DNA of 40,572 nucleotides, taken from the NCBI GenBank assembly GCA_016125075.1, contig WGMO01000028.1, positions 1 to 40,572 of the forward strand, in the 5' to 3' direction. The notes under the pieces were generated by a model. It saw nothing but the letters and a program-made list of their open reading frames with translations, was not told where the DNA came from and made no database searches. Both the position numbers and the translations under genes were made by a program. Below, one piece after another: positions 7,700-15,787 of the stretch. The DNA comes from Terrimonas sp. Its GTDB lineage: Bacteria > Bacteroidota > Bacteroidia > Chitinophagales > Chitinophagaceae. Each line of letters opens with the position of its first letter. The first letter of the stretch is position 1.

Positions 7700-7715
7700 T
7701 AATTTTGTAGATTTG
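7700..7715 (+). promoter_or_regulatory. Candidate -7 elements for the DUF2130 gene
   Basis: Two overlapping matches to the Bacteroidota -7 consensus TAnnTTTG lie just before the gene: TAATTTTG (7700-7707) and TAGATTTG (7708-7715). No TTTG lies at the ideal 19-21 bp spacing upstream, so the -33 box is weak or absent. The rest of 7505-7731 shows nothing else. Confidence 0.35.
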
Positions 7716-7731
7716 AAACAAAAAACACCGA

Positions 7732-8919
7732 ATGCAAGGAACGATAAAATGCCCCAACTGCCAGCACGAGTTTGAACCCAACGAATCCATCCGCAATGAA
7801 GTGCAGAAGGAACTCCGCATAAAAATGCTGGAATGGCAACAAGAAAAACAAAAAGACTTTGAAGTCGAGCGGGCCAGGATCCGGAAAGAAACCGAAGAAT
7901 CGCTCCGGAAAAATATTGCCGCTGATTTTGAGAACAAACTCAGCCTGCTGGAACAGAACAATAAAGACAACGAAGAAAAACTGAAACAATCCCGGGAGAA
8001 AGAACTGGCCTACCTGAAAAAAGAACAGGAATTATTAAACAAAGAGAAAGAGATCGAACTCCAGTTGCAAAGGATGTTACTGGAGGAAAGAGGTAAACTG
8101 TCGGAGACCATCCGGAAAGAAGAAGCCGAAAGGAATTCACTTAAAGAAACCGAGTACCAGCTGAAACTAAAGGAAATGGAGGAAAAACTGGAAGCACAAC
8201 GCAAACTGGCGGAGGAGATGAAAAGAAAGGCCGAACAGGGTTCCATGCAATCGCAGGGAGAAGCGCAGGAACTGGCCCTGGAAGAATTACTCCGTTCCGC
8301 TTTTCCTTTCGACCTGGTCAGTGAAGTGGGCAAAGGCGTGAGGGGCGCTGACTGTATCCAAACGGTTCGTAATACCCTGGGACAGGAATGCGGCAAGATC
8401 ATCTATGAAAGCAAAAGGACCAAGGACTTCAGTCTTGATTGGATCGATAAACTGAAAGCCGATATGCGCAGCCAGTCGGCCGATGTTGCCGTGATCGTTA
8501 CACAGGCCATGCCAAAGGATATGGACAGCTTTGGGGAAAAAGAGGGTATCTGGATCTGTTCCTTCAGCGAAGTGAAGGCCGTGACCTATATGCTGCGGGA
8601 TGGCATCATCAGGATTGCCAATGCCACCCGGAGCCAGGAAAACCGGGGCGACAAGATGCACCTGCTTTATGATTATCTTACCAGCAATGAATTTGGTGAA
8701 CAATGGAAGGCGATACGCGAAGGATTCATGAGCATGAAACTCTCCATTCAGAAAGAAAGAGATGCCATGGAAAAACTCTGGAAGGCCCGGGAAAAACAAT
8801 TGGAAAAGGTTTTGCTCAATGCCGCCCATATCAAAGGATCGGTTGAAGGCATTGCCGGACAGGATTCGGTGGACCTGAACCTGCTGGAGCCGGCCGATGA
8901 AAACGACCTGCTGGATTAA
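7732..8919 (+). CDS. DUF2130 domain protein with long coiled coil
   Basis: 395 aa. It begins with half a zinc ribbon (CPNC, residues 7-10), then about 150 residues of charged heptad-rich coiled coil (roughly 25-180). The DUF2130 domain follows, with FPFDLVSEVGKGVRGADCIQ, then GQECGKIIYESKRTK and DWIDKLKADM. The conserved E..KG.RGADC and YESKRTK motifs resemble a PD-(D/E)xK-type restriction-like core (acidic residues then E-x-K), and a nuclease role has been suggested for such folds; I know of no established function. Its stop overlaps the convergent phosphopantetheinyl transferase gene by 4 bp. Confidence 0.85.
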   Translation: MQGTIKCPNCQHEFEPNESIRNEVQKELRIKMLEWQQEKQKDFEVERARIRKETEESLRKNIAADFENKLSLLEQNNKDNEEKLKQSREKELAYLKKEQELLNKEKEIELQLQRMLLEERGKLSETIRKEEAERNSLKETEYQLKLKEMEEKLEAQRKLAEEMKRKAEQGSMQSQGEAQELALEELLRSAFPFDLVSEVGKGVRGADCIQTVRNTLGQECGKIIYESKRTKDFSLDWIDKLKADMRSQSADVAVIVTQAMPKDMDSFGEKEGIWICSFSEVKAVTYMLRDGIIRIANATRSQENRGDKMHLLYDYLTSNEFGEQWKAIREGFMSMKLSIQKERDAMEKLWKAREKQLEKVLLNAAHIKGSVEGIAGQDSVDLNLLEPADENDLLD

Positions 8920-9542
8920 TCCAATACCCAGCACAATACCAGCGGATGAAAATGCCGGTAATGGATGCTGAGGGCCTCCCCCGTTTTTGTAAATTGACAG
9001 TCGATCGTATCTCCGGCATCATCGGGACTTTTCAGTTGTATATGTTCCCTGAAATCCACTGAACCATTTCCATACCATTTAAAAACGGATTCCTTGGCCG
9101 ACCATAGCCGGGTGAGGAGCCCGAGATCAGGATGCTGGTGTGTGGGAAGCCCTAAATCAAATGCAGCAAATTCTTCCGGGCTCAAAAATTTTTGTTGCAG
9201 TTTCTGAACTTTTTCCACGGGAAGTTCAATATCGATCCCCACGCGGTGGGTCCTGCTCACAATCGCAGCTGCATAATCCCCGCAATGAGAGATGGAGAAA
9301 TGATATTCTTCCCCCGGCAAATAGGGTTTGCGGGTATCGGCGATCGCGATCAGTTCAAAAGGGAATCCCGGGTACAGGAATTGCAACAGGAAGCGTCCCG
9401 CCAGGTGCTGCAGCCTTTTATGCGGATGGGTGACAGCGCGGTGCTGGGGCACGGTATGCTTAAAGAAAGCTTCTGATTCTTCTATTTTCCAAATACCCAG
9501 CCTGGTGTTATCGTTGATTTGTTGTTGAAAAAAAATTGGCAT
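8916..9542 (-). CDS. 4'-phosphopantetheinyl transferase, Sfp type
   Basis: 208 aa. It transfers phosphopantetheine from CoA to a serine of acyl or peptidyl carrier proteins, making apo-ACP active. The family motifs are all visible: FSISHCGDY (82-90), V101-G-I-D104-I-E106 with the Mg-binding acidic pair, and W147-S-A-K150-E151 followed by FKWYGNG. The length is slightly short for Sfp (about 220-230 aa). No polyketide or non-ribosomal peptide genes are near, so it may serve the fatty-acid ACP as the cell's general enzyme. Convergent with the DUF2130 gene. Confidence 0.9.
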   Translation of the reverse strand: MPIFFQQQINDNTRLGIWKIEESEAFFKHTVPQHRAVTHPHKRLQHLAGRFLLQFLYPGFPFELIAIADTRKPYLPGEEYHFSISHCGDYAAAIVSRTHRVGIDIELPVEKVQKLQQKFLSPEEFAAFDLGLPTHQHPDLGLLTRLWSAKESVFKWYGNGSVDFREHIQLKSPDDAGDTIDCQFTKTGEALSIHYRHFHPLVLCWVLD

Positions 9543-9657
9543 TCCTTAGTGATTCATGTTTATTTTGCCTGTTTTAAGCCCTGTAAAGATAGGGATGAAG
9601 GTATCGCTGGCTATACCGGCGGAAAAGAAAATTAATGTGCGTATAAAATAATCGGTT

Positions 9658-10194
9658 ATGATCCTCTCGGACAACAGAATTCTGGAAGAAATTGAAAAGG
9701 GAACGATAAAATTAACACCCTACAACCGCGATTGCCTGGGCAGCAACAGTTATGATGTTCACCTGGGCAAATGGCTGGCTACCTACCGCGAACATATTCT
9801 GGATGCCAAAAAACACAATGCCATTGAATACTTTGAGATACCGGAAGAGGGATTCGTGCTCTACCCGCATATTTTTTATCTTGGTGTAACCGAAGAGTAT
9901 ACCGAAACCCATGCGCATGTTCCTTTCCTGGAAGGAAAATCATCCACGGGCCGCCTCGGCATCGATATCCATGCCACCGCCGGAAAGGGGGATGTTGGTT
10001 TTTGCGGCCACTGGACCCTGGAGATATCCGTGAAACAACCGGTAAAAGTGTACAAAGGCATGCCCATCGGGCAACTGATCTATTTCCCGGTTGATGGGGA
10101 GATCGCCATCAAATACAACCAGAAAAAGAATGCGAAATACAGCGGGCAGCCGGATAAGCCTATTGAAAGCATGATGTGGAAAAACCAGTTCTGA
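9658..10194 (+). CDS. dcd: dCTP deaminase
   Basis: 178 aa. It deaminates dCTP to dUTP (and, in bifunctional members, onward to dUMP), feeding dTMP synthesis. The family core GKSSTGRLGIDIHATAGKGD starts at residue 93 and continues to GFCGHWTLE. The glutamate at residue 122 is the likely catalytic base, and the SS..R segment contacts the triphosphate. N-terminal LSDNRILEEIEKG and GSNSYDVHLG are also typical. The sequence uses GKSSTGRLG rather than the GRSSLAR of E. coli, so the mono- versus bifunctional state cannot be decided by eye. The upstream gap (9543-9657) holds no clear signal. Confidence 0.92.
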   Translation: MILSDNRILEEIEKGTIKLTPYNRDCLGSNSYDVHLGKWLATYREHILDAKKHNAIEYFEIPEEGFVLYPHIFYLGVTEEYTETHAHVPFLEGKSSTGRLGIDIHATAGKGDVGFCGHWTLEISVKQPVKVYKGMPIGQLIYFPVDGEIAIKYNQKKNAKYSGQPDKPIESMMWKNQF

Positions 10195-10247
10195 TCGGCA
10201 CACTTCGTAATAGGTTAGCTATTCCCACACCGGGAATCATCAGTTCC

Positions 10248-10724
10248 TTAGCGGCTATTCAACTGCCAGATGCTATAATTAAGGATAGCCGCAAAACTCA
10301 CCCAACTGATATAGGGCACCAGCAACCAGGCCGCGGTATTATTGATCCGGGCAAAGGCGAAGATGGTCAGTAAGATGAATACCCACATGGCGATGATCTC
10401 TGCAAAAGCCCATCCCAGCTGGTGTTCTTTAAAAAAGATAAAGGACCAGAAAAAATTAAGCAGGAGCTGGATGGCAAAAAACAGGAGGGCCATATTTTTT
10501 TGCGGGGCTGATATATTGGATTTCCAGACCAGGTACTGAGCGATGCCCATGAGTAAATAAAGGGTTGTCCAGACAGGCCCGAAAATCCAGTTCGGCGGGT
10601 TCCAGGAAGGTTTCTGAATGGTCTGGTACCATCCGGGTATTTCGCTGGTGGTGAACAAACCGCTGATGGCACCGACGGCCACCGGTAACAGGATACTGAC
10701 AACCAGTTTAAGTGTATTATTCAT
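10248..10724 (-). CDS. tspO: TspO/MBR family membrane protein
   Basis: 158 aa with five membrane helices. The loop-1 signature PGWYQTIQKPSWNPPNWIFG is followed by PVWTTLYLLMGIA, the hallmark of TspO proteins, which bind porphyrins and related ligands. Aromatic residues line the later helices (for example FFWSFIFF and AAWLLVPYISWVSFA). The role in Bacteroidota is not settled; porphyrin handling or stress sensing is likely from family knowledge. It is convergent with dcd, and a small inverted repeat ATTCCC/GGGAAT lies in the gap at 10221-10237. Confidence 0.92.
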   Translation of the reverse strand: MNNTLKLVVSILLPVAVGAISGLFTTSEIPGWYQTIQKPSWNPPNWIFGPVWTTLYLLMGIAQYLVWKSNISAPQKNMALLFFAIQLLLNFFWSFIFFKEHQLGWAFAEIIAMWVFILLTIFAFARINNTAAWLLVPYISWVSFAAILNYSIWQLNSR

Positions 10725-10753
10725 ATCGGTAATTAAAATACAAATTTAGCGCA

Positions 10754-11866
10754 TTATAAAGCGTCCTTCCCGAACTTCTGGTAATAAGCGATCAGCCAGG
10801 CAATAACCAGGTTATAACTTCTTTTCCCCTCGGGCTGGTTATTGGCTTTCAGGTACTGCCCATACAGTTTCGTGATCAGGGGCTCCACGGGGTTTCGGTA
10901 CCGGTTATAGAAATCGCGGTAATCCTGCTGGTGCTTTTTGACCAGGGGAGCCAGCTTATCTTCGTATGTGGATGCCTGTAAGGAATCAATCCTGTACATC
11001 TCACTGACCGCATAATGATAGAGGTCAAAATACAGGGAATAGCGATAGAGGTCATTGTCGTAATCCTTACAGGCCAGGAAGGCAATAAAATTGGCTTCGT
11101 TTTCCCGCGCATAGCCGAGTTGGTGCCCGATCTCATGACAGGAAACAAAGGGTTCCAGGAATGAAGGCACGGTAGTGTTCACCTGGCCCTCCCCGGAAAA
11201 AGGGTTATAATATCCCTGGAAACCCAGGTAATTGCCCAGGTAGCTGTACAGGGAAGGCTTGAGGGATTTTGGCGGGTATCGCAGGAAGGGATAGTTCGTC
11301 CTGGCTTTTTCATAGGCCAGTGTGCTCAGGCTAAACAGGGTCTTCTTTTTCCGGAACGCATCAAACTGCTCATCACTCACCTTTCCTGCATAAAGATTCA
11401 GGCGGCTGATCAAAACATCCGTCAGGGTATCCAGGCTATGGATATCGTATTTCCTGACCGTGATACCCAATTGTTTTGCAATACCCTGGCGGCTGTAATT
11501 CAGTCCCCAAAGGCCATAAAAGAAAACATACACAAAAAGAAAAAAGAAAATGATCTGCTTGAGCCCTGCCAGCAGGTATTCTTTATTGAATTGTTTTTTG
11601 AAAATGACCCTGAATAACTGGAAGGTCTTAAAAAGGACTACCAGGATGAGAAAGCCGTAAAACAGGTCACCGATACTAAAGGGTATCCATCCCAGCAGGA
11701 AACGCTGGGTCCTGGCAATCACCGGGTACAGGCCATAGGTATAATATTTTTCAACAATTTCCGGGTAAAGGGATATCCATTTGATGGCAATGGCAGAGAG
11801 GACCAGGAGTACCCAGGCCCAGGCTTTCATTAATTGCTGAAAAAGCTTTGTGATGAATTGCTGCAA
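10754..11866 (-). CDS. DUF3810 membrane protein with HExxH motif
   Basis: 370 aa. The N-terminal ~130 residues carry three membrane helices (around 16-32, 65-82 and 104-123). The large remaining part contains H244-E-I-G-H248, followed by ARENEANFIAFLA with E257. This matches the zincin layout HExxH plus a downstream glutamate ligand, and the protein has the general appearance of the DUF3810 family common in Bacteroidota. A membrane-bound metallopeptidase is inferred; no substrate is known. It lies 29 bp upstream of tspO on the same strand and may be co-transcribed with it. Confidence 0.85.
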   Translation of the reverse strand: MQQFITKLFQQLMKAWAWVLLVLSAIAIKWISLYPEIVEKYYTYGLYPVIARTQRFLLGWIPFSIGDLFYGFLILVVLFKTFQLFRVIFKKQFNKEYLLAGLKQIIFFFLFVYVFFYGLWGLNYSRQGIAKQLGITVRKYDIHSLDTLTDVLISRLNLYAGKVSDEQFDAFRKKKTLFSLSTLAYEKARTNYPFLRYPPKSLKPSLYSYLGNYLGFQGYYNPFSGEGQVNTTVPSFLEPFVSCHEIGHQLGYARENEANFIAFLACKDYDNDLYRYSLYFDLYHYAVSEMYRIDSLQASTYEDKLAPLVKKHQQDYRDFYNRYRNPVEPLITKLYGQYLKANNQPEGKRSYNLVIAWLIAYYQKFGKDAL

Positions 11867-11944
11867 AAGGGTAAATTTTAAGTATCTTTAAATCAAAGGA
11901 TTAACTTAGAAAGAAGCACAAAAATAATCAGAAAAGCGGTGTTA

Positions 11945-11970
11945 TTTGTGCAATAATTCCCCTACCTTTG
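11945..11970 (+). promoter_or_regulatory. Promoter of the yceD-rpmF-plsX operon
   Basis: TACCTTTG at 11963-11970 is a perfect match to the Bacteroidota -7 element TAnnTTTG. A TTTG at 11945-11948 could be the -33 element, although the 14-bp spacer is shorter than usual. The predicted start of transcription is roughly 15-20 bp before the ATG. Confidence 0.5.
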
Positions 11971-11994
11971 CAAACTCTTTAAAAAAGTTGTGTC

Positions 11995-12543
11995 ATGAGC
12001 CATCGCCGGGAATACGAGATAGCTTTTGTTGGACTGAAACCGGGGCCCCATGAGTACAACTATGAGATAACAGATAAGTTCTTTTCAGTATTTCAACAAC
12101 AGGATTTTCACAATTGTAAAGCGAAAGTAAAACTGACGCTGGACAAAAAGACCGGCTTTATGCTGCTCAAATTTGAGATCGGCGGCCAGCTGGAAGTGAC
12201 CTGTGACCGTTGCAGCAATAACCTGCCGCTTGACCTTTGGGACGAGTTCAATATCACCGTTAAAATGGTGGAGGACCCCGAGATCATGAACGGGCAGGAA
12301 GAGGATCCCGATGTATATTATATAGGGAGAGGCGACAGCCACCTCTCCTTGGCCAACTGGATCTATGAATTCATCAACCTCAGCATCCCCATGCAAAAGG
12401 TTTGTGATTTTGAGAAAATGGATGGCCCCTATTGCAACCCGGCGGTGAGGGAAATGCTGAACAAACTGGATACGGAGTCGGGAAAAGAAGAGACCAATCC
12501 CATATGGAAAGGGCTTGAAAAATTTAAAAACCTGGATCAATAA
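11995..12543 (+). CDS. yceD: YceD/DUF177 family protein
   Basis: 182 aa. YceD-type proteins are needed for normal 23S rRNA accumulation in some bacteria and are typically encoded directly before L32. Visible marks are the VTCDRCSNNLPLDLWDEF segment in the middle and the later NLSIPMQKVCDF...YCNP region, both characteristic of DUF177. The gene is 25 bp upstream of rpmF with no terminator between, which supports the identification strongly. No signal peptide or membrane segment is present, so the protein is cytoplasmic. Confidence 0.88.
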   Translation: MSHRREYEIAFVGLKPGPHEYNYEITDKFFSVFQQQDFHNCKAKVKLTLDKKTGFMLLKFEIGGQLEVTCDRCSNNLPLDLWDEFNITVKMVEDPEIMNGQEEDPDVYYIGRGDSHLSLANWIYEFINLSIPMQKVCDFEKMDGPYCNPAVREMLNKLDTESGKEETNPIWKGLEKFKNLDQ

Positions 12544-12568
12544 CATTTCATTTATAAACAGTTGAGAT

Positions 12569-12763
12569 ATGCCAAATCCGAAACGCAGACATAGCCAGCA
12601 AAGAAGCGCAAAACGCAGGACACATTATAAGGCCACTGCCGCCACTTTAAGCACAGACAGTGCCACCGGTGAAACACATGTGCGTCACCGTGCCCACGTT
12701 AGCGAAGGAAAGCTTTACTACAAAGGAAAAGTAGTGGCGGAAAAGTCACCCATAAAAAAGTAA
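12569..12763 (+). CDS. rpmF: 50S ribosomal protein L32
   Basis: 64 aa. It begins MPNPKRRHSQQRSAKRRTHY, the unmistakable basic L32 N-terminus. The usual zinc-ribbon cysteines are absent: the segment that would hold them reads LSTDSATGETHVRHRAHVSE. It is therefore the C-minus, zinc-independent form. It is the second gene of the yceD-rpmF-plsX operon and is followed by a strong hairpin at 12788-12832. Confidence 0.95.
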   Translation: MPNPKRRHSQQRSAKRRTHYKATAATLSTDSATGETHVRHRAHVSEGKLYYKGKVVAEKSPIKK

Positions 12764-12787
12764 CTTAACACACCCCAAGTTATACCG

Positions 12788-12832
12788 ATTCCAAATCCCG
12801 GAGGATAAATTATTTCCTTTGGGATTTGGAAT
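12788..12832 (+). terminator. Hairpin between rpmF and plsX (terminator or attenuator)
   Basis: A perfect 12-bp inverted repeat, ATTCCAAATCCC (12788-12799) and GGGATTTGGAAT (12821-12832), with a 21-base loop that can pair further (GGA/TCC), followed by TTTATTTTT. It ends 21 bp before the plsX ATG. It may partly terminate the ribosomal protein transcript and lower plsX expression. Confidence 0.65.
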
Positions 12833-12853
12833 TTTATTTTTGAAATTTGAACT

Positions 12854-13798
12854 ATGAATATCGGTATCGACATGATGGGCGGGGACTTTGCACCCCTTGA
12901 AGCTGTGAAAGGCATCGAACAATATTTTGCCGAATCGGAGCTTCCCGCCCGGTTGTTGCTGACCGGTGATCAAGCCAGCATCGAGGAATTGCTGGTGGCG
13001 CATGCCATCCCCCGGAACCATTTGGAGATCATCCCTACCGACCAGGTAATCGGTATGCAGGAACATCCCACCCGGGCCCTGAAAGAAAAACAGAATTCAT
13101 CCATTGCCGTGGGGTTTCAATTACTGGCCGGCGGTAAAACAGATGCCTTTATCAGCGCAGGCAATACAGGTGCCATGCTGGTCGGCGCCCTTTTCAGCAT
13201 CAAAGCCATCGAAGGCGTTCTGCGACCCACTATCTCCACACTGATCCCAAAAGAAAACGGTCAAACCGGTTTGTTGCTGGATGTGGGCCTCAACGCCGAT
13301 TGTAAACCGGAACAACTGAACCAGTTCGCCATCATGGGTTCCGTTTACGCCAAACATATCCTGGGCATTAGCCAGCCACGTGTCGGCCTGATCAATGTAG
13401 GTGAAGAAGAAGGCAAGGGCAATATCCTTGCACAGGCCACCTATCCCCTGCTCAAAGCCAATACCCATATACATTTTATCGGAAATATTGAGGGCAGGGA
13501 CCTGCTGCTGGACAAGGCTGATGTGATGGTTTGCGAAGGTTTTACCGGCAATATCATCCTGAAAATGGCAGAATCGATTTACGAGATCACCCACCAGAAA
13601 GAAATCCACCACGAATATTTTGAACGGTTCAATTTCGAACATTATGGCGGTACGCCCGTACTGGGCGTGTCAAAACCGGTGATCATCGGGCATGGCATAT
13701 CCGGCGCGACGGCATTTAAAAATATGATCCTCCTCGCTGAGAAAATGATTGAAAAGGACCTGATGGGTAAGATGAGGGATGAACTTACCCGCCAATAA
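12854..13798 (+). CDS. plsX: Phosphate acyltransferase PlsX
   Basis: 314 aa. PlsX converts acyl-ACP and phosphate to acyl-phosphate, the acyl donor for PlsY in the first step of phospholipid synthesis. It begins MNIGIDMMGGDFAPLEAVKG, the conserved PlsX N-terminus, and includes ISAGNTGAMLVGAL, LLLDVGLNADCKPEQL and DVMVCEGFTGNIILKMAES. The length is close to the family norm (~320-340). It is peripheral to the cytoplasmic membrane. fabH, which often follows plsX, is not here; an unrelated secreted protein gene follows instead. Confidence 0.95.
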   Translation: MNIGIDMMGGDFAPLEAVKGIEQYFAESELPARLLLTGDQASIEELLVAHAIPRNHLEIIPTDQVIGMQEHPTRALKEKQNSSIAVGFQLLAGGKTDAFISAGNTGAMLVGALFSIKAIEGVLRPTISTLIPKENGQTGLLLDVGLNADCKPEQLNQFAIMGSVYAKHILGISQPRVGLINVGEEEGKGNILAQATYPLLKANTHIHFIGNIEGRDLLLDKADVMVCEGFTGNIILKMAESIYEITHQKEIHHEYFERFNFEHYGGTPVLGVSKPVIIGHGISGATAFKNMILLAEKMIEKDLMGKMRDELTRQ

Positions 13799-13817
13799 TA
13801 GCAGGAGTTGATCTAAT

Positions 13818-13846
13818 AAAGGATACCGGTATATTTCATCCTTTTT
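13818..13846 (+). terminator. Possible terminator after plsX
   Basis: AAAGGAT (13818-13824) pairs with ATCCTTT (13838-13844) around a 13-base loop, ending in TTTTT. The stem is short and AT-rich, and it lies within 10 bp of the next start codon. Confidence 0.35.
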
Positions 13847-13855
13847 CATTTGAAA

Positions 13856-14653
13856 ATGTTTATCCTCCGATACATATTTTTTTTCTTTACTTTTTTCCTG
13901 AATGGCTGGCTGAGGCAGCCAATCCTTCAATCCCCCAATCCAGCCATCCGTTCTGTCCTCGAGAAAACGATCTTTTATCGCCTGGGCGAGACGATCATCC
14001 CGATCAGGATAACTGACTTTGAGGGAAAAAAAGATAAGGTTTATATCAGCCTCCATGATGACGAAGAAACGGCGGTGGAAGCGGCCCGGCAGTTATTATC
14101 AGAAAAGGGAGGGAGACTGATCGAGATCAGCAACAGGAATCACCGGAATATACGTTTCAGGTTAAGAGGAAAATATTACAGCTTTGACCCGAATGGGATT
14201 TTTTCAAAAGAAGGGATCAGGAAAACACTCGAAAAACAAAGCCGGTACAACTTGCCGGCAGCCATGGAAATTGAAAGATTTGCAGCGAGGATACTGGAAT
14301 GTATTAAAGGGCCCTGGTCCATCCTGGTTTCACTGCACAATAATACCAATGAAGCCTTCTCCGTATGCAGTTATGCCGGTAAAGAAGAAAAGTCGGGGGA
14401 AGCGAAGTTGACCTATATCTGCGAAGAAAAAGATCCGGATAATTTTTTCTTCACGACCGATCAGTCAATCTTTAGCCACCTGAAAACATTGCAATACAAT
14501 TGTGTACTACAGGATAATGAACATTGCAGCAACGACGGTTCCCTAAGTTATTACTGCGGAAAAAATAAAATCACTTATGTGAACTGTGAAACCGAGCACG
14601 GAAAAAAAATGGAATACCTGGAAATGCTGAGACAGATCAAGCCTGTTAATTAG
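13856..14653 (+). CDS. Exported protein of unknown function with DDE and DPNG motifs
   Basis: 265 aa from the ATG at 13856; a TTG two codons upstream is possible. The N-terminus MFILRYIFFFFTFFLNGWLR is a signal or anchor. The body has VYISLHDDEETAVEAARQLL, GGRLIEISNRNHRNIRFRLR, then YYSFDPNGIFSKEGIRKTLE, and later WSILVSLHNNTNEAFSV. The LHDDE and LHNNTN segments and the RxIxFxL...FDPN(R)IF block recur in a group of unnamed secreted proteins and look like metal-ligand motifs of an amidohydrolase-like fold; this is inference. Four cysteines cluster near the C-terminus (CVLQDNEHC, YYC, NC). It converges on the type IX operon. Confidence 0.7.
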   Translation: MFILRYIFFFFTFFLNGWLRQPILQSPNPAIRSVLEKTIFYRLGETIIPIRITDFEGKKDKVYISLHDDEETAVEAARQLLSEKGGRLIEISNRNHRNIRFRLRGKYYSFDPNGIFSKEGIRKTLEKQSRYNLPAAMEIERFAARILECIKGPWSILVSLHNNTNEAFSVCSYAGKEEKSGEAKLTYICEEKDPDNFFFTTDQSIFSHLKTLQYNCVLQDNEHCSNDGSLSYYCGKNKITYVNCETEHGKKMEYLEMLRQIKPVN

Positions 14654-14733
14654 TAAGCGCACTGAATAGGCCCGCTCCTTTATTTTCACAGAAAATTTTA
14701 TTAAGACATGGTATTGCTGAAATCAATCTGCCA

Positions 14734-15762
14734 TCACCAAACATTCTTGGGGCAGGTTTCGCCATACCGGTTTCCCAGCAGGAAACCAATCATCAGCTCA
14801 TGGGTGCCCTTGCTGTAGTTATTCAGTCCGGAAGTGGTATAATCGTAAGCATAACCCACATTGAAGATATTGGATACATTCAACCCCAGCATGCCGGCAA
14901 ATCCATCTTTATGCCTGTAGGAGGCCCCGATCCAGGCAAGGTCGCGGTACTGTAATTTCAGGTTACCCTCATATTGCTGTGGAGCCGGTGACACCCATTT
15001 GACCATCACAGAAGGTATCAGGTTAAAATCTTCCCCGACCAGGAAGCGGTAACCGGCGGTAGCAAATAAGTGAGGTACCGTCCTGCCATCAGTTTTTCTC
15101 ACAATATTATCGGCAAATTCAATTTTCTGGGGCACCACCTGCTGTGCGGATACCCCGACAAAAAAATCGGAGGAGTATAGATAGATGCCCGTGCTTAATT
15201 CAGGTGTCATCTTATTTATGAATCCTGAATTATAGACTGCGGGATCCACGGAGACTGCAAAACTCAATTTACTGGCATCCAGCCCTATCCGGTTAAACCC
15301 GGCTCCAAAACCGGCAGCGATGCTGGTTTTTGGTGACAGACCGATATGATAGGCATAAGTGGCCTGTACCGAGAGGTTACTGAGCGGGCCTGTTTTATCA
15401 TCAATCACCTGTAAGCCGATCCCATGGTGGGGTTCGGCTGCATTATATGATTCCCAATAGCTTTTTCCCCTGGGGTTTTGACCGGGTACGCTATAAGATG
15501 TTGCTGTTGTACGATAGTCCTTTTTTCCCAGCGGCCCCTGGATAGTGAAATAGGTCGTTACCGGTGCATCCTGAATCCCCACCCATTGATGACGGTGGCT
15601 CAGCTTTACATCCACATAATTTTCAATACCCGATATGGCCGGGTTCAGAATATACTGGTTGAGTATATACTGGGTATAATGCGGCTTTTGCTGTGCGGAT
15701 ACAACAACACAAAATCCAATAAAAAAAATCATATTCACGGTACGCCTCATAATGTTATCCAT
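14734..15762 (-). CDS. PorP/SprF family type IX secretion outer-membrane protein (last gene of the operon)
   Basis: 342 aa. An ATG at 15750 (MRRTVNMIFFIGFCVVVSAQ) would give a cleaner signal peptide than the one at 15762. The mature protein starts QKPHYTQYILNQYILNPAIS, the diagnostic PorP/SprF opening, followed by VDVKLSHRHQWVGIQDAPVT and repeated barrel strands; the end is GTHELMIGFLLGNR. Family members are 14-strand outer-membrane barrels that work with type IX secretion, and individual SprF-like proteins are needed for particular type B substrates. It is 25 bp after the PorE-like gene and is the last gene of the five-gene operon. Confidence 0.9.
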   Translation of the reverse strand: MDNIMRRTVNMIFFIGFCVVVSAQQKPHYTQYILNQYILNPAISGIENYVDVKLSHRHQWVGIQDAPVTTYFTIQGPLGKKDYRTTATSYSVPGQNPRGKSYWESYNAAEPHHGIGLQVIDDKTGPLSNLSVQATYAYHIGLSPKTSIAAGFGAGFNRIGLDASKLSFAVSVDPAVYNSGFINKMTPELSTGIYLYSSDFFVGVSAQQVVPQKIEFADNIVRKTDGRTVPHLFATAGYRFLVGEDFNLIPSVMVKWVSPAPQQYEGNLKLQYRDLAWIGASYRHKDGFAGMLGLNVSNIFNVGYAYDYTTSGLNNYSKGTHELMIGFLLGNRYGETCPKNVW

Positions 15763-15787
15763 TTCCGGATTAAAAGATCAATTCGTT

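Noticed and set aside
8287-8934. 215-codon open frame antisense to the DUF2130 gene
   Set aside because: It is a shadow of the strongly supported plus-strand gene.
10221-10237. Inverted repeat ATTCCC/GGGAAT between dcd and tspO as a terminator
   Set aside because: The stem is only 6 bp with no T-run on either strand, too weak to call.
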